From positions 992,001-1,056,000 of the forward strand of contig NZ_CP118527.1 in NCBI RefSeq assembly GCF_028885415.1: a stretch of 64,000 bases of DNA, in the 5' to 3' direction. The notes beneath the pieces are model-generated. The model had not been told where the DNA came from. It saw nothing but the letters and a program-made list of their open reading frames with translations, and searched no databases. This document shows, in pieces, positions 33,839-42,849 of the stretch. Source of the stretch: Streptomyces coeruleorubidus (GTDB taxonomy: Bacteria; Actinomycetota; Actinomycetes; Streptomycetales; Streptomycetaceae). A program made the translations under genes and the position numbers. The number at the start of each line of letters is the position of its first letter. Positions within the stretch are counted from its first letter, which is position 1.

Positions 33839-34699
33839 TCACCCCTTCAGTCCGGAGCTGGCCATGCCCTCCACCAGGAAGCGCTGGAAGGCGAGGAAGA
33901 ACAGCACGATCGGCAGCAGCGCGATCACCGACATCGCGAACATCGGGCCGAACGCGGAGGTGCTGGAGGCGTCCACGAAGGAGCGCAGCGCGAGGGTCAG
34001 CGTGAACTTGTCCGGGTCGAACAGGTAGATGAGCTGGGTGAAGAAGTCGTTCCAGGTCCAGATGAAGGTGAAGATGGCGGTGGTGATCAGGGCCGGCCGG
34101 GAGAGCGGCAGCACGACCTGGAAGAAGCTGCGGAAGGGGCCGCAGCCGTCGATCCGGGCCGCCTCCTCCAGTTCGCGCGGCAGGCCGCGCATGAACTGCA
34201 CGATGAGGAAGACGAAGAACGCCTCGGTGGCGAGGAACTTCGGCAGGATCAGCGGCCAGTAGGTGTTCACCAGGCCGAGCTGGTTGAAGATGATGTACTG
34301 CGGGATCAGCACCGCGTGGTGCGGCAGCATGATCGTGGCGATCATGAAGGCGAACAGCGGCCCGCGCAGCCGGAACCTGAGGCGTGCGAAGGCATAGGCG
34401 GCGAGCGAGCAGCTGATGACGTTGCCGAGGACCGCACCGCCGGCGATCAGCAGCGAGTTGGTGAGCAGCCGCCAGATGGAGACGTCGTTGACGCCCTCCA
34501 TGGCGGTGGAGTAGTTCGACCATTCCAGGTGGCTGGGCAGCAGGTCGAGGCTCGCGATGACCTCGTCGGCGGGCTTGAGCGAGGTGGCCAGCAGCCACGC
34601 CAGCGGGTACAGCATGACCAGCAGCGCGGCCAGGCAGCCCAGGTGGACGGCGACCCGCCCCCATCGGACGGGCTTGTGGGAAACGGCGGTCGAGGTCAT
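33839..34699 (-). CDS. Carbohydrate ABC transporter permease (MalG-type)
   Basis: 286 residues with six membrane helices and the EAA loop ELEEAARIDGCGPFRSFFQV for contact with the ATPase. CUT1-family second permease. The ATG overlaps the upstream permease stop by ATGA. No ATPase gene is present; Streptomyces CUT1 systems usually share the MsiK ATPase, encoded elsewhere. Partner of the next permease and of the lipoprotein at 35631. Confidence 0.93.
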   Translation of the reverse strand: MTSTAVSHKPVRWGRVAVHLGCLAALLVMLYPLAWLLATSLKPADEVIASLDLLPSHLEWSNYSTAMEGVNDVSIWRLLTNSLLIAGGAVLGNVISCSLAAYAFARLRFRLRGPLFAFMIATIMLPHHAVLIPQYIIFNQLGLVNTYWPLILPKFLATEAFFVFLIVQFMRGLPRELEEAARIDGCGPFRSFFQVVLPLSRPALITTAIFTFIWTWNDFFTQLIYLFDPDKFTLTLALRSFVDASSTSAFGPMFAMSVIALLPIVLFFLAFQRFLVEGMASSGLKG

Positions 34700-35634
34700 C
34701 GGTCCCCCTCGGAGGCGTAGAAGACCCAGGAGCGGGAGGTGCGGAACAGCACCGCCGTGACCACACCGATCACGAGGAGCAGCACCCAGGCCATGGCGGA
34801 GGCGTAGCCCATGTGGGAGGCGACGAAGCCGCGGTCGTAGAGGTACATGGTGTAGACGAGGGTCGAGTCGGCCGGTCCGCCCTTGCCCGCGCTGACCGCG
34901 AAGGCGGGCGTGAACACCTGGAAGGCCTGGATGGTCTGGAGGACCAGGTTGAAGAACAGCACCGGGGACAGCATCGGCACGGTGACGGACAGGAACTGCC
35001 GCCACTTCCCGGCCCCGTCGACCGCCGCCGCCTCGTACAGCTCGGCGGGGATCTGCTGGAGACCGGCGAGGAAGATGACCATCGGTGCGCCGAACTGCCA
35101 CACCGTCAGCAGGGCCACGGCGAGCAGCGACCAGCCGGGCTTGTTGACCCAGCCGCCGGTGCCGAGCAGGTTGTCCACCGTGCCGCCGTCGTTGAAGACC
35201 GCACGCCAGACGAGGGCGATGGACATCGACGCGCCGAGCAGCGAGGGGGCGTAGAAGGCGGAGCGGTAGAAGGCCTTGCCGCGTTTCATGCCCTTCAGGG
35301 CGAGCGCGACGACCAGGGCGAGGGCCAGTTGCAGGGGCACGGCGATGACGACGTACGTCACCGTCGTCACGACCGAGCGCCAGTAGCGCGGGTCCTCGGT
35401 GAACATCTGGACGTAGTTGCGCAGGCCCACCCACTTCGGCGGGTTGAACAGGTCGTAGTCGGTGAACGACAGGTACAGCGACACGGCCATCGGCAGCAGG
35501 GTCAGGACGATCGCGCCGAGGACCCAGGGCGAGAGGAACACCCAGGCGGCGCCCTCGCGTTCGCGTTTGGGGCGGCGCTTCGGGGCGGTGGCGGGGACGC
35601 GTTGTGTCTCCGTGGGGATCGCGGTGGTGGTCAT
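34696..35634 (-). CDS. Carbohydrate ABC transporter permease (MalF-type)
   Basis: 312 residues, six helices, N-terminal basic cytoplasmic region, and the EAA loop ELYEAAAVDGAGKWRQFLSV. CUT1-type first permease. The start overlaps the binding-protein stop by ATGA and the end overlaps the second permease by ATGA, showing tight translational coupling. Substrate is inferred only from operon context (oligosaccharide). Confidence 0.93.
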   Translation of the reverse strand: MTTTAIPTETQRVPATAPKRRPKREREGAAWVFLSPWVLGAIVLTLLPMAVSLYLSFTDYDLFNPPKWVGLRNYVQMFTEDPRYWRSVVTTVTYVVIAVPLQLALALVVALALKGMKRGKAFYRSAFYAPSLLGASMSIALVWRAVFNDGGTVDNLLGTGGWVNKPGWSLLAVALLTVWQFGAPMVIFLAGLQQIPAELYEAAAVDGAGKWRQFLSVTVPMLSPVLFFNLVLQTIQAFQVFTPAFAVSAGKGGPADSTLVYTMYLYDRGFVASHMGYASAMAWVLLLVIGVVTAVLFRTSRSWVFYASEGDR

Positions 35635-36914
35635 GACCTCAGCTCCGCCTTCGCCTCGGTGATGTAGTTCTCGGCCGCCTCGCGGGGCGACATGCGCCCG
35701 TAGGACACCTGGTCGTAGTCGCGCTGGAAGGTGCTCTGGAGGGCGTTGTCACCCGCCGGCGGGGCCTGGGGCGGGTCCTTGAGCTTGCCCTCCAGGGAGG
35801 CCTGGAAGTCGGCGATGGTCTTGTCGAAGTCCTTGAGCTGCGGGCCGAGTTCGTCGCGGACGGTCTCGTTGACGGGGATGCCCCGGCTGGCGCCGAGGAT
35901 CTTCGCGGCCTGCCGGTCGTTGATCAGGAAGTCGACGAGCTGCGCCGCCTCCTTGGGGTGGCCGGTGTTGGCGGAGACGCCGAGGAACATGGACGGCTTG
36001 AAGTACTGGCCGGGTGTGCCGTCCTCGCCGGACGGCATGGGGGCGAGGGCGACGCCGCCCTTGACGAGGGCGAGGAAGCCGCTGGCCGGGGCGTCCCAGT
36101 TGGCGTCGGTGACGGATGTGCCGCGCCCCAGCGGGGTGTTCTCGACGGAGCCGTCGAGCTGGGTGGTCTGCTCGGCGGGCGAGACGGCGCCCTCGCGGCG
36201 CAGCTTGTCGGTGAAGGTCCACCAGCGGGTGAGGTCGTCGGCGGTGAAGCCGAGTCCGCCGTCCTCCGTGTAGAGGGCCTTGCCCTGCCCGCGCAGCCAG
36301 ACCTCGAAGGCGTCCTCGCTCTGGCCGGGGTCGGTCGCCCCGGGTTTGCCGGTCTTCTTGGCCAGGGCCCGCATGGTGTCGGCCCACTGGCTCCAGGTCC
36401 AGCTCTTGCCGGGGAGGGGCACGCCCGACTTCTTCCAGGTCCCGACGTCGTAGGCGACGGTCTCCGTGCCGCGGCCCTGCGGTATCGCGTACTGCACGTC
36501 GTCCACACGGCCGGTGGCGAGCAGGCCCTGGTCGATCTCGGAGGTGCGCAGTACGGCCTTCTGCTTCGCCAGGTCGAGCAGGACGCCGCCGGAGGCGTAC
36601 TGGTCGATCTGGCGGTAGTCCAGCTGCATCACGTCCGGCGCGTCACCGCCGGCGGCCTGGGTGGCGAGCTTCTGCTTGTAGGCGTCGTAGCCGGAGAACG
36701 ACGTCGTCACGTCGACGTCCGGATGCTGTTTCTCGAACAGCGCGACGGCCTGCTCGGTGCGTTCCGCGCGGTCGGGGTTGCCCCACCACGTGTAGCGCAG
36801 CACGACCTTGCCGCCGCCGGCCGATTCCCCGGATCCTCCGCAGCCCGCCAGCACGGCACACAGTGCCAGTGCGGCGGCCGACGCGCAGAACCCCTTTGTC
36901 CTGTGTCCGGGCAT
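35631..36914 (-). CDS. Carbohydrate ABC transporter binding lipoprotein
   Basis: 427 residues. Signal peptide with lipobox LAGCGGSG (Cys near residue 25), then the bacterial SBP type 1 fold: VVLRYTWWGNPDRAERTEQA, FEKQHPDVDVTTSFSGYDAY, and PDVMQLDYRQIDQYASGG. It captures an oligosaccharide outside the cell and delivers it to the two permeases. AGGAGAGG precedes the ATG. 61 bases separate it from the cupin gene upstream; no terminator is evident, so it belongs to the same operon. Confidence 0.93.
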   Translation of the reverse strand: MPGHRTKGFCASAAALALCAVLAGCGGSGESAGGGKVVLRYTWWGNPDRAERTEQAVALFEKQHPDVDVTTSFSGYDAYKQKLATQAAGGDAPDVMQLDYRQIDQYASGGVLLDLAKQKAVLRTSEIDQGLLATGRVDDVQYAIPQGRGTETVAYDVGTWKKSGVPLPGKSWTWSQWADTMRALAKKTGKPGATDPGQSEDAFEVWLRGQGKALYTEDGGLGFTADDLTRWWTFTDKLRREGAVSPAEQTTQLDGSVENTPLGRGTSVTDANWDAPASGFLALVKGGVALAPMPSGEDGTPGQYFKPSMFLGVSANTGHPKEAAQLVDFLINDRQAAKILGASRGIPVNETVRDELGPQLKDFDKTIADFQASLEGKLKDPPQAPPAGDNALQSTFQRDYDQVSYGRMSPREAAENYITEAKAELRS

Positions 36915-36975
36915 GCCGAGGTCACCTCTCCTTTCCTCGGACTCTCTGTCGGCCCCCCTCGGCCCCCCTGCTCTG

Positions 36976-37734
36976 TTACTCGCCCTGGTACGGCAACGTC
37001 GTCCCGGGCAGGTTGTACTCGTCCCGCCTGCCGCACATGCCGAAGCCGCCGAGCCGGGTGGGCGCGGCCTCGTAGGCGGTGGCCTCGCCGAGGTAGGCGG
37101 GCTCGCCGCCGGCCAGCGCGTCGAGCTGGGCGCCGGTGCGTTCGGCGGTGGCCAGGGCGCCCGCCCGCCACAGGGCGCGCCAGGTGGGCACCTTGTCGCG
37201 CACGATCCGGGCGGCGGCGCGCTGGAACTCCAGGTACGGGCCGTTGTCGCCGGCGACGAGCGCCTCGCGCAGGGTCAGGTAGCCCTCCACGGCGAGGTCC
37301 CGGCGGCGCTGGGCGGCCGCCGCCGTCTCCGGTCCCGTACCGGGCGGCAGTGTCGCCGCGGCGGCGTACTTCTCGGGGTCGGCGAGCACCTCGGGCGGGA
37401 AGGTGAACACGGAGTCCCCGGCCTCGGGCAGGCCGCTGTTCTGCATCAGCACGGTGATGCGCAGATCGCCGCCCTGCACCATGCGGTGCACGGTGCCCGG
37501 CGTGAACCAGGCGATGGAGCCGGCTTCGAGGGGGATGTCCCGGTAGCCGTCGGGGCTCAGCGTCTGCACCGCGCCCCGGCCGCCGGTGACGACGTACGCC
37601 TCGGTGCAGACCAGGTGCAGATGGGGGCTGCCGCCGCAGACGCCGTCGGCGGCCTCCCAGTCGTAGGCGCTCAGATGGGACAGGCCGATCGCGCCGGGCA
37701 GCGGGTGCGGCAGGGCGGGCTTCGCTTCGTTCAC
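36976..37734 (-). CDS. Cupin-domain protein
   Basis: 252 residues. A cupin barrel in the N-terminal half shows GSPHLHLVCTEAYVVTGGRG and FTPGTVHRMVQGGDLRITVL with the conserved metal His/Glu set (HLH...E, H). A C-terminal helical half of about 110 residues follows. Probably a sugar-modifying isomerase or binding protein linked to the neighbouring oxidoreductase. The start GTG 37734 overlaps the PmoA-like stop (GTGA); GTG 37737 is equally possible and has better spacing to GGAGG. It ends in TAA. Confidence 0.8.
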   Translation of the reverse strand: MNEAKPALPHPLPGAIGLSHLSAYDWEAADGVCGGSPHLHLVCTEAYVVTGGRGAVQTLSPDGYRDIPLEAGSIAWFTPGTVHRMVQGGDLRITVLMQNSGLPEAGDSVFTFPPEVLADPEKYAAAATLPPGTGPETAAAAQRRRDLAVEGYLTLREALVAGDNGPYLEFQRAAARIVRDKVPTWRALWRAGALATAERTGAQLDALAGGEPAYLGEATAYEAAPTRLGGFGMCGRRDEYNLPGTTLPYQGE

Positions 37735-38657
37735 CACGGCAGGCCCTCCAGGTGCGTGCCGACCCGGTCGCGGTCCCAGGCGCCGTCGGCGACGACGAGC
37801 CGGTAGCGGAAGGCGAAGGACTCGCCCGGCGGGAGTTCGAACTCCTCGAAGAACGCCCAGGAGAAGGCGACCGTGGGGAAGGGTTCGGAGCGGACGAACC
37901 AGTGCGACTCGTGGATCGCGGACGTCTCGTCGAGGTTCTCGGGCGCGTGCGCGAAGACGAGGGTGGAGTGGCCGTCGACGTCGTCGTGCTCGGTGGTGAA
38001 GGCGAGCCAGGGGCCCTGGGTGCCCATCAGCTTGCCCGCGTCGGCGTCGGTGTCCGGGGCGAAGACCGTGCCGCCGGTGAAGTCGCGCGGACCGCGCCAC
38101 TGCAGTCCGGTGTAGCCGGCCATCTCGCGGCCCGCGGTGGTCGGGGATCCGAAGGCCAGGGGCTCGGAACGGACGTTGGTGAGGCGGATCGACCAGTCCA
38201 GGGCCCAGGCGCCGGCCTCCTCGTCCACCGAGTGGACGGTCAGCCCCCGCACCTCGCGCGCCCACTCCTCGCCGCCGTTCTCGACCCAGGTGAGGTCCTC
38301 GGTGAAGGCGAGCCGGTCGTCCTCGACCGTGAACGCGGAGAAGCCGTCGTGCCGCATGGAGCCGACGCGCTCGGGCAGGCGCAGATAGCCCTGGCCGTGG
38401 ACGTAGCAGTTGCCGCCCCAGAAGTTCTGGCCGGACAGATGGCTCGCGGTCATCTGCAGGCCCTTGTGCCAGCGGTGGTCGTTCGGGCGGTAGCCGGTGA
38501 CCGTGCGGCCGGACAGGGTGCGCACCGGGTGGGCGTACGGCTTGCGGGACTCGAAGGGATCCGGGTCGGGCCGGTAGACGTAGCGGAGGATCTCCGTGCC
38601 GTTCGCCGCCGTGACGGCGATGTCCTCGCCGTGGGTGTGGGTGACTCGGATGCTCAT
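37731..38657 (-). CDS. PmoA-like (DUF6807) protein
   Basis: 308 residues. Features PYAHPVRTLSGRTVTGYRPN then DHRWHKGLQMTASHLSGQNF, GSPTTAGREMAGYTGLQWRG and SHWFVRSEPFPTVAFSW, matching the PmoA/DUF6807 family often found beside Gfo/Idh oxidoreductases in carbohydrate clusters. The actual reaction is not established; early naming as a methane-oxidation subunit is misleading. AAGGAGCGC precedes the ATG, which overlaps the upstream stop by ATGA. Confidence 0.85.
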   Translation of the reverse strand: MSIRVTHTHGEDIAVTAANGTEILRYVYRPDPDPFESRKPYAHPVRTLSGRTVTGYRPNDHRWHKGLQMTASHLSGQNFWGGNCYVHGQGYLRLPERVGSMRHDGFSAFTVEDDRLAFTEDLTWVENGGEEWAREVRGLTVHSVDEEAGAWALDWSIRLTNVRSEPLAFGSPTTAGREMAGYTGLQWRGPRDFTGGTVFAPDTDADAGKLMGTQGPWLAFTTEHDDVDGHSTLVFAHAPENLDETSAIHESHWFVRSEPFPTVAFSWAFFEEFELPPGESFAFRYRLVVADGAWDRDRVGTHLEGLPW

Positions 38658-39769
38658 GCGCGCTCCTTGGGGGCCCAGTCGGGGTACTCGCCGTGCATGG
38701 CCTCGTAGAAGGGGTCGCCGGGGCCGATCTCCCCCGCGTGGACGGAGCGGCCGGTGAACGCCGCCTTGTACAGGGCGGCCGCGAACTCCAGGGTGGCGCG
38801 GGCGTCCTGGCCGCTGCCCGGTGGCCGGGTGCCGTTGTCGTAGGCGTCGAGGAGTGCGCCCAGCTGGGCGGTGTGCGAGCTGGGCACGTCGTTGGCGGGG
38901 GTGCGCCAGGCCGTGGCCCGGTCGGAGCCGACGTGCGGGGCCGGGGTGTAGACCCAGCTGTCGTTGGTGTGGCCGTACAGGTGGGTGAGCTCGACGGTGG
39001 CGTCCGCGCAGTCGATGCGGATACGGCTCACCTCGTCCGGGGACAGCACGCTGTTGACGACCGTGGCGAGGGCGCCGCTCTTGAAACGCACCAGCGCGGT
39101 GGAGACGTCCTCGCTCTCGGTGTCGTGGACGAGCCGGGCGGCCATCGCCCGGATCTCCTCCCACTCTCCGAGCAGGTGCAGCAGCAGGTCGTACTGGTGG
39201 ATGCCGTGGCCCATGGTCGGCCCGCCGCCCTCGCTGGCCCACTTGCCGCGCCACGGCACGGCGTAGTAGGCGGCGTCCCGGTGCCAGGTGGTCTGGCAGT
39301 GCGCCACCAGCGGGGCGCCCAGCTCGCCGCTCGTGAGCAGCTCGCGGGCGTGTACCGCGCCGGAGCCGTAGCGGTGCTGGAAGACGACCGCCGCGTACGC
39401 CCCGGAGGCCTCCTCGGCGGCGGCGATCTCGTCGTACTCGGCGAGCGACAGGGTGAGCGGCTTCTCGCACAGCACCCAGGCACCCGCCTTCAGCGCGGCC
39501 ACCGTCTGGTCGCGGTGCAAGGAGGGCGGCGTCCCGATGAGGACCAGGTCGGGGCGTACCGCGTCCAGCATCGCGTCCACCGAGGTGTAGCCGGCGAGCC
39601 GGCCGCCGGCCAGCTCGCGGAAGTCGTCGAGGCGCTCCTGGTCGACGTCGACGGCGGCGACCAGCTCCACCCGGTCGGAATGCGCCCGCAGCGCGGGCAG
39701 ATGACTGCCGCCGACGATGGCTCCGGTGCCGACGACGGCCACGCGGCGGCGGGTGGGGGACAAGGACAT
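38654..39769 (-). CDS. Gfo/Idh/MocA-family oxidoreductase
   Basis: 371 residues. N-terminal Rossmann domain with VAVVGTGAIVGGSHLPALRA and the family signature GAWVLCEKPLTLSLAEYDEI (EKP), then the alpha/beta substrate domain with MGHGIHQYDLLLHLLGE. These enzymes oxidise or reduce sugars or inositols with NAD(P). First gene of the operon; AGGAGCGCCGC precedes the ATG. Upstream lie tandem LacI-type palindromes. With PmoA-like and cupin genes, it suggests modification of an imported sugar. Confidence 0.92.
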   Translation of the reverse strand: MSLSPTRRRVAVVGTGAIVGGSHLPALRAHSDRVELVAAVDVDQERLDDFRELAGGRLAGYTSVDAMLDAVRPDLVLIGTPPSLHRDQTVAALKAGAWVLCEKPLTLSLAEYDEIAAAEEASGAYAAVVFQHRYGSGAVHARELLTSGELGAPLVAHCQTTWHRDAAYYAVPWRGKWASEGGGPTMGHGIHQYDLLLHLLGEWEEIRAMAARLVHDTESEDVSTALVRFKSGALATVVNSVLSPDEVSRIRIDCADATVELTHLYGHTNDSWVYTPAPHVGSDRATAWRTPANDVPSSHTAQLGALLDAYDNGTRPPGSGQDARATLEFAAALYKAAFTGRSVHAGEIGPGDPFYEAMHGEYPDWAPKERA

Positions 39770-39807
39770 GCGGCGCTCCTCGGACGGCCGGCGGACACAC
39801 GCTTGGG

Positions 39808-39829
39808 AAGCACTTGGAAAGCGCTTGCA
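39808..39829 (-). promoter_or_regulatory. Tandem LacI-type half-palindromes upstream of the sugar operon
   Basis: AAGCACTT (39808-39815) and AAGCGCTT (39819-39826), centres 11 bases apart, with flanks giving TGGAAAGCGCTTGCA over the second. The second is a perfect 8-bp LacI-family core, the first imperfect. They lie 39-60 bases upstream of the Gfo/Idh start, a repressor position. No LacI gene is adjacent. Confidence 0.6.
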
Positions 39830-40122
39830 CTCGGAAGGTGACCCTAGGCGTGAGCGAATGTCTGGACAACCCCCCTGCATCGACCTGCACAAGGTCTGCC
39901 CGAGCATTGTCCCAGCTCGGGGCTGAGATGTCGGTTGTTGTCCCCACCACGGAAACGGCATTCCCCCGCCTGTGTGCTGGGGCTTGCCCCACCTCGAAGC
40001 GGCTGCCAGCCGGAGTGATCGGACGCCTGCCCGTCCCTAGCGTTCTGTCGCACCGCACACCCCTCTCCGGCATGTCCCTGCCAGCCGCGAGGGGGCATCG
40101 GCGACAGAAAGGACACCCACCC
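39830..40122. other. Divergent intergenic region without a gene
   Basis: About 290 bases between the sugar operon and the secreted peptidase. Apart from the LacI-type sites at its left end I see lower-GC patches such as TCGGTTGTTGTCCCC but no confident promoter. The peptidase Shine-Dalgarno AAAGGA is at 40107-40112. Confidence 0.4.
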
Positions 40123-41670
40123 GTGTTATCCCGCTTCCCGGGAACCGCTCGGCGAGCCGCCCTCGCCCTGACGGCCGCCGGTCTCGCCTTGACGGCACTG
40201 CCCGCCACGGCCGGGGCGAGTCCCGGCCCCGACCCCCTCGCCCGCTACCACGACCAGCGCCTCACCTGGAAGAGCTGCGTGCTCGGACCGGACGACACGG
40301 CCGGCGAGGAACTGGAGCAGGCGGGCGCCCGCTGCGCCGACGTGACCGTACCGCTGGACTACTCGGACCCCGGCGGCCGCACGATCACCGTCGCGATATC
40401 CCGGATCCGCGCCACCGACACCTCCCACCGCGTCGGCCCGCTGCTGCTCAACGGCGGCGGCCCCGGCGGGACGTCCCTCGGCGACGCGCCGGTGGTGCGC
40501 AAGGCGATGAAGGACGTCGCCGCCCGGTACGACGTGGTCGGGGTGGATCCCCGTTTCGTCGGCCGCAGCACACCGCTGGACTGCCGCTGGCCGACCGGCT
40601 CGGCGTGGCGCGCGGCGGGTGAGGACCGGGCCGGCTTCGACCGCATGGCCGCGTTCTCGAAGGACCTCGCCCGGCACTGCCGTACCCACGCGGGCGATGT
40701 GCTGCCCCACGCCACCACCCGCAACACCGCCCGCGACATGGACGTCATCCGGGCCGCGCTGGGCGAGCGGCGGATCTCCTACCTGGGCTACTCGTACGGC
40801 AGTTACCTCGGCGAGGTGTACACCACGATGTTCCCGGGCCGGACCGACCGGGTCGTCCTGGACGGGGTGATCGACCCGGACCGCTACAGCGCCCGGCTGT
40901 GGCGGGGCGTCGAGCGGGCCAACCGCCAGGCCCTGGAGGGGTGGGCCTCCTGGGCTGCCGCCCGTGACGCGGCCTACGGGCTGGGCCGGACGGAGGGCGA
41001 GGTGCTGGCCACCGTGGAACGGGTCCGGGCCGCCGCCGCCCGCACCCCGCTGCGGCTCGGCGGCCACCGGCTGGACGAGCACGTGATGCCGGTCGTCGCC
41101 CTCAACGGCCTCTCGATGCACAACGACACCCGTTACGGGGACTTCGCCCAGGGCATGCGGGACATGCTGCGGGCGTCGCAGGGGCAGCGGGTGACACCGT
41201 CGCCGTGGCTCGCTGGGGTGCTCGAGTTCGTGCTCACGGGCACCGACTCCCCCTACGGCAGCGCGCAGACGGCGATCGTCTGCGGCGACAACGCCGCCCC
41301 GCGCGACCCCGAGGTGTACTGGCGCGATGTCCAGCGCACCCGTGCGCGGGACCCGCTCTTCGCGCCCGTCACGCAAAACCTCAACCCGTGCGCCTACTGG
41401 GACCGACCGCGCGAGCGTCCGACCACCGTCCGGGACGACCTGCCGGCTCTGCTCGTCAACGCCACCGGAGACCCGCGCACGTACTACGACGGCGCCAAGA
41501 CGGTCCGCGCCATGTGGCCCTCCTCGCGCCTGGTCACCCTGCACGACGCCGACCAGCACGGGGTGTACGGCGTTTACGGCTCGCCGTGCGTCGACGACAC
41601 GGTCAACGCCTACCTCGCCACGGGCCGCCTGCCGGCCCGGGACGTGGGCTGCGCCGCGCCCGCGCGGTGA
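40123..41670 (+). CDS. Secreted S33-family tripeptidyl aminopeptidase
   Basis: 515 residues. A signal peptide (ALALTAAGLALTALPATAG with cleavage near ATAGA-S) leads to an alpha/beta-hydrolase with oxyanion GGGPGGTS, nucleophile GYSYGSYLGE, Asp in NATGDPRTYYDGA and His in HDADQHGVYG, plus the C-terminal cap typical of Streptomyces Tap/SlpD. It removes tripeptides from extracellular proteins. Codon 2 is TTA (GTG TTA TCC), so translation should depend on the bldA tRNA. AAAGGA lies 10 bases before GTG 40123; no alternative start avoids the TTA. A terminator follows. Confidence 0.9.
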   Translation: MLSRFPGTARRAALALTAAGLALTALPATAGASPGPDPLARYHDQRLTWKSCVLGPDDTAGEELEQAGARCADVTVPLDYSDPGGRTITVAISRIRATDTSHRVGPLLLNGGGPGGTSLGDAPVVRKAMKDVAARYDVVGVDPRFVGRSTPLDCRWPTGSAWRAAGEDRAGFDRMAAFSKDLARHCRTHAGDVLPHATTRNTARDMDVIRAALGERRISYLGYSYGSYLGEVYTTMFPGRTDRVVLDGVIDPDRYSARLWRGVERANRQALEGWASWAAARDAAYGLGRTEGEVLATVERVRAAAARTPLRLGGHRLDEHVMPVVALNGLSMHNDTRYGDFAQGMRDMLRASQGQRVTPSPWLAGVLEFVLTGTDSPYGSAQTAIVCGDNAAPRDPEVYWRDVQRTRARDPLFAPVTQNLNPCAYWDRPRERPTTVRDDLPALLVNATGDPRTYYDGAKTVRAMWPSSRLVTLHDADQHGVYGVYGSPCVDDTVNAYLATGRLPARDVGCAAPAR

Positions 41671-41675
41671 GCCGC

Positions 41676-41705
41676 GGGGCTCGCGGCGTCCGCGCCGCGA
41701 GCCCC
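41676..41705 (+). terminator. Perfect 13-bp hairpin after the peptidase
   Basis: GGGGCTCGCGGCG (41676-41688), loop TCCG, CGCCGCGAGCCCC (41693-41705). It starts 5 bases after the stop codon. No T-tract. Confidence 0.75.
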
Positions 41706-41865
41706 GGCCTCCCCTGCGGTCCCCCGGTGACCGCAAAGACCAAAACCTCCGTTGGTTCCGCAAGAGAGACAGCCGTCGGCGTCCGGTGCAGCATGTGGCC
41801 CACGTCACCCTCCCCCACAGGGCCTTTACCTACCCGCAACGACGTACCGACAGGTGGTGGCACTC

Positions 41866-42849
41866 GTGCGCCTGCGCACTCCCCTCGCCCTGCTCGGGGC
41901 CGCCGTGCTCGTGCTCGTCGGACCACCGCTGCTGACCACCGGCAGCGGCTCCGAGACCGGCACACAGATCCCGGGCCTGCGTTTCATGGTCCCCAACACG
42001 CCCGGCGGAGGCTACGACATCACGGCCCGTACGGCCGCGAAGAACGCCGAGGACGCCGAACTGACCCACAACATCGAGGTGTTCAACTTGCCCGGCGCCG
42101 GCGGCACGGTCGGGCTGAGCCGGCTGGTGAGCGAGCACGGCAACGGCAAACTCGCCATGTCCATGGGCCTCGGGGTCGTGGGCGCCGTCCGTTCCAACGA
42201 CGCGCCGAAGACGCTCGGCGACACCACGCCGATCGCCCGGCTCACCGAGGAGCAGGACGTCGTCGTGGTCGCCAAGGACTCCCCGTACAAGACGATCGAC
42301 GATCTCATCGGCGCCTGGAAGGAGAACCCGGGCAAGCTCCCGGTGGGCGGCGGCTCGTCGCCCGGCGGGCCCGACCACCTCGCGCCGATGCTGATGGCGC
42401 GGGCCGCCGGGATCCCCCCGAAGCAGGTCAACTACATCCCGTTCGACGGCGGCGGCGAACTGCTCGCGTCGATCCTCGGCAACAAGGTCGCCTTCGGCGT
42501 GTCCGGCGTCGGCGAGTACCTGGACCAGATCAAGGCGGGCGAGCTGCGCCTCCTCGCGGTCACCGGCCCCGAGCGCGTCGAGGGGCTGGACGCGCCCACG
42601 CTGAAGGAGGCCGGGTACGACGTGAACTTCACCAACTGGCGCGGCATCGTCGCCCCGCCCGGACTGACCGACGGGGAGCGCGACAAGCTCGTGCGGCTGC
42701 TCGAGGAACTGCACGGCTCGGACGAATGGCGCAAGTCCCTGAAGCAGAACGGCTGGGACGACGCCTTCCTCACCGGTGAGGAGTTCGGCGCGTTCCTCGA
42801 CGCCGAGGACAAGCGCGTGGTTTCGGTGCTGAAGGAGCTGGGACTGTGA
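41866..42849 (+). CDS. tctC: Tripartite tricarboxylate transporter binding protein
   Basis: 327 residues. N-terminal signal or anchor helix (TPLALLGAAVLVLVGPPLL) then the TctC fold: FMVPNTPGGGYDITARTAAK, FNLPGAGGTVGLSRLV, GGGSSPGGPDHLAPMLMARA and GIVAPPGLTDGER. It binds citrate or another di/tricarboxylate outside the membrane. GTG 41866 has AGGTGGTGG upstream; nearby GTG codons at 41854/41857 would also be possible. Overlaps tctB by GTGA. First gene of tctCBA; no TctDE two-component genes are seen, unlike many other Tct loci. Confidence 0.9.
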   Translation: MRLRTPLALLGAAVLVLVGPPLLTTGSGSETGTQIPGLRFMVPNTPGGGYDITARTAAKNAEDAELTHNIEVFNLPGAGGTVGLSRLVSEHGNGKLAMSMGLGVVGAVRSNDAPKTLGDTTPIARLTEEQDVVVVAKDSPYKTIDDLIGAWKENPGKLPVGGGSSPGGPDHLAPMLMARAAGIPPKQVNYIPFDGGGELLASILGNKVAFGVSGVGEYLDQIKAGELRLLAVTGPERVEGLDAPTLKEAGYDVNFTNWRGIVAPPGLTDGERDKLVRLLEELHGSDEWRKSLKQNGWDDAFLTGEEFGAFLDAEDKRVVSVLKELGL

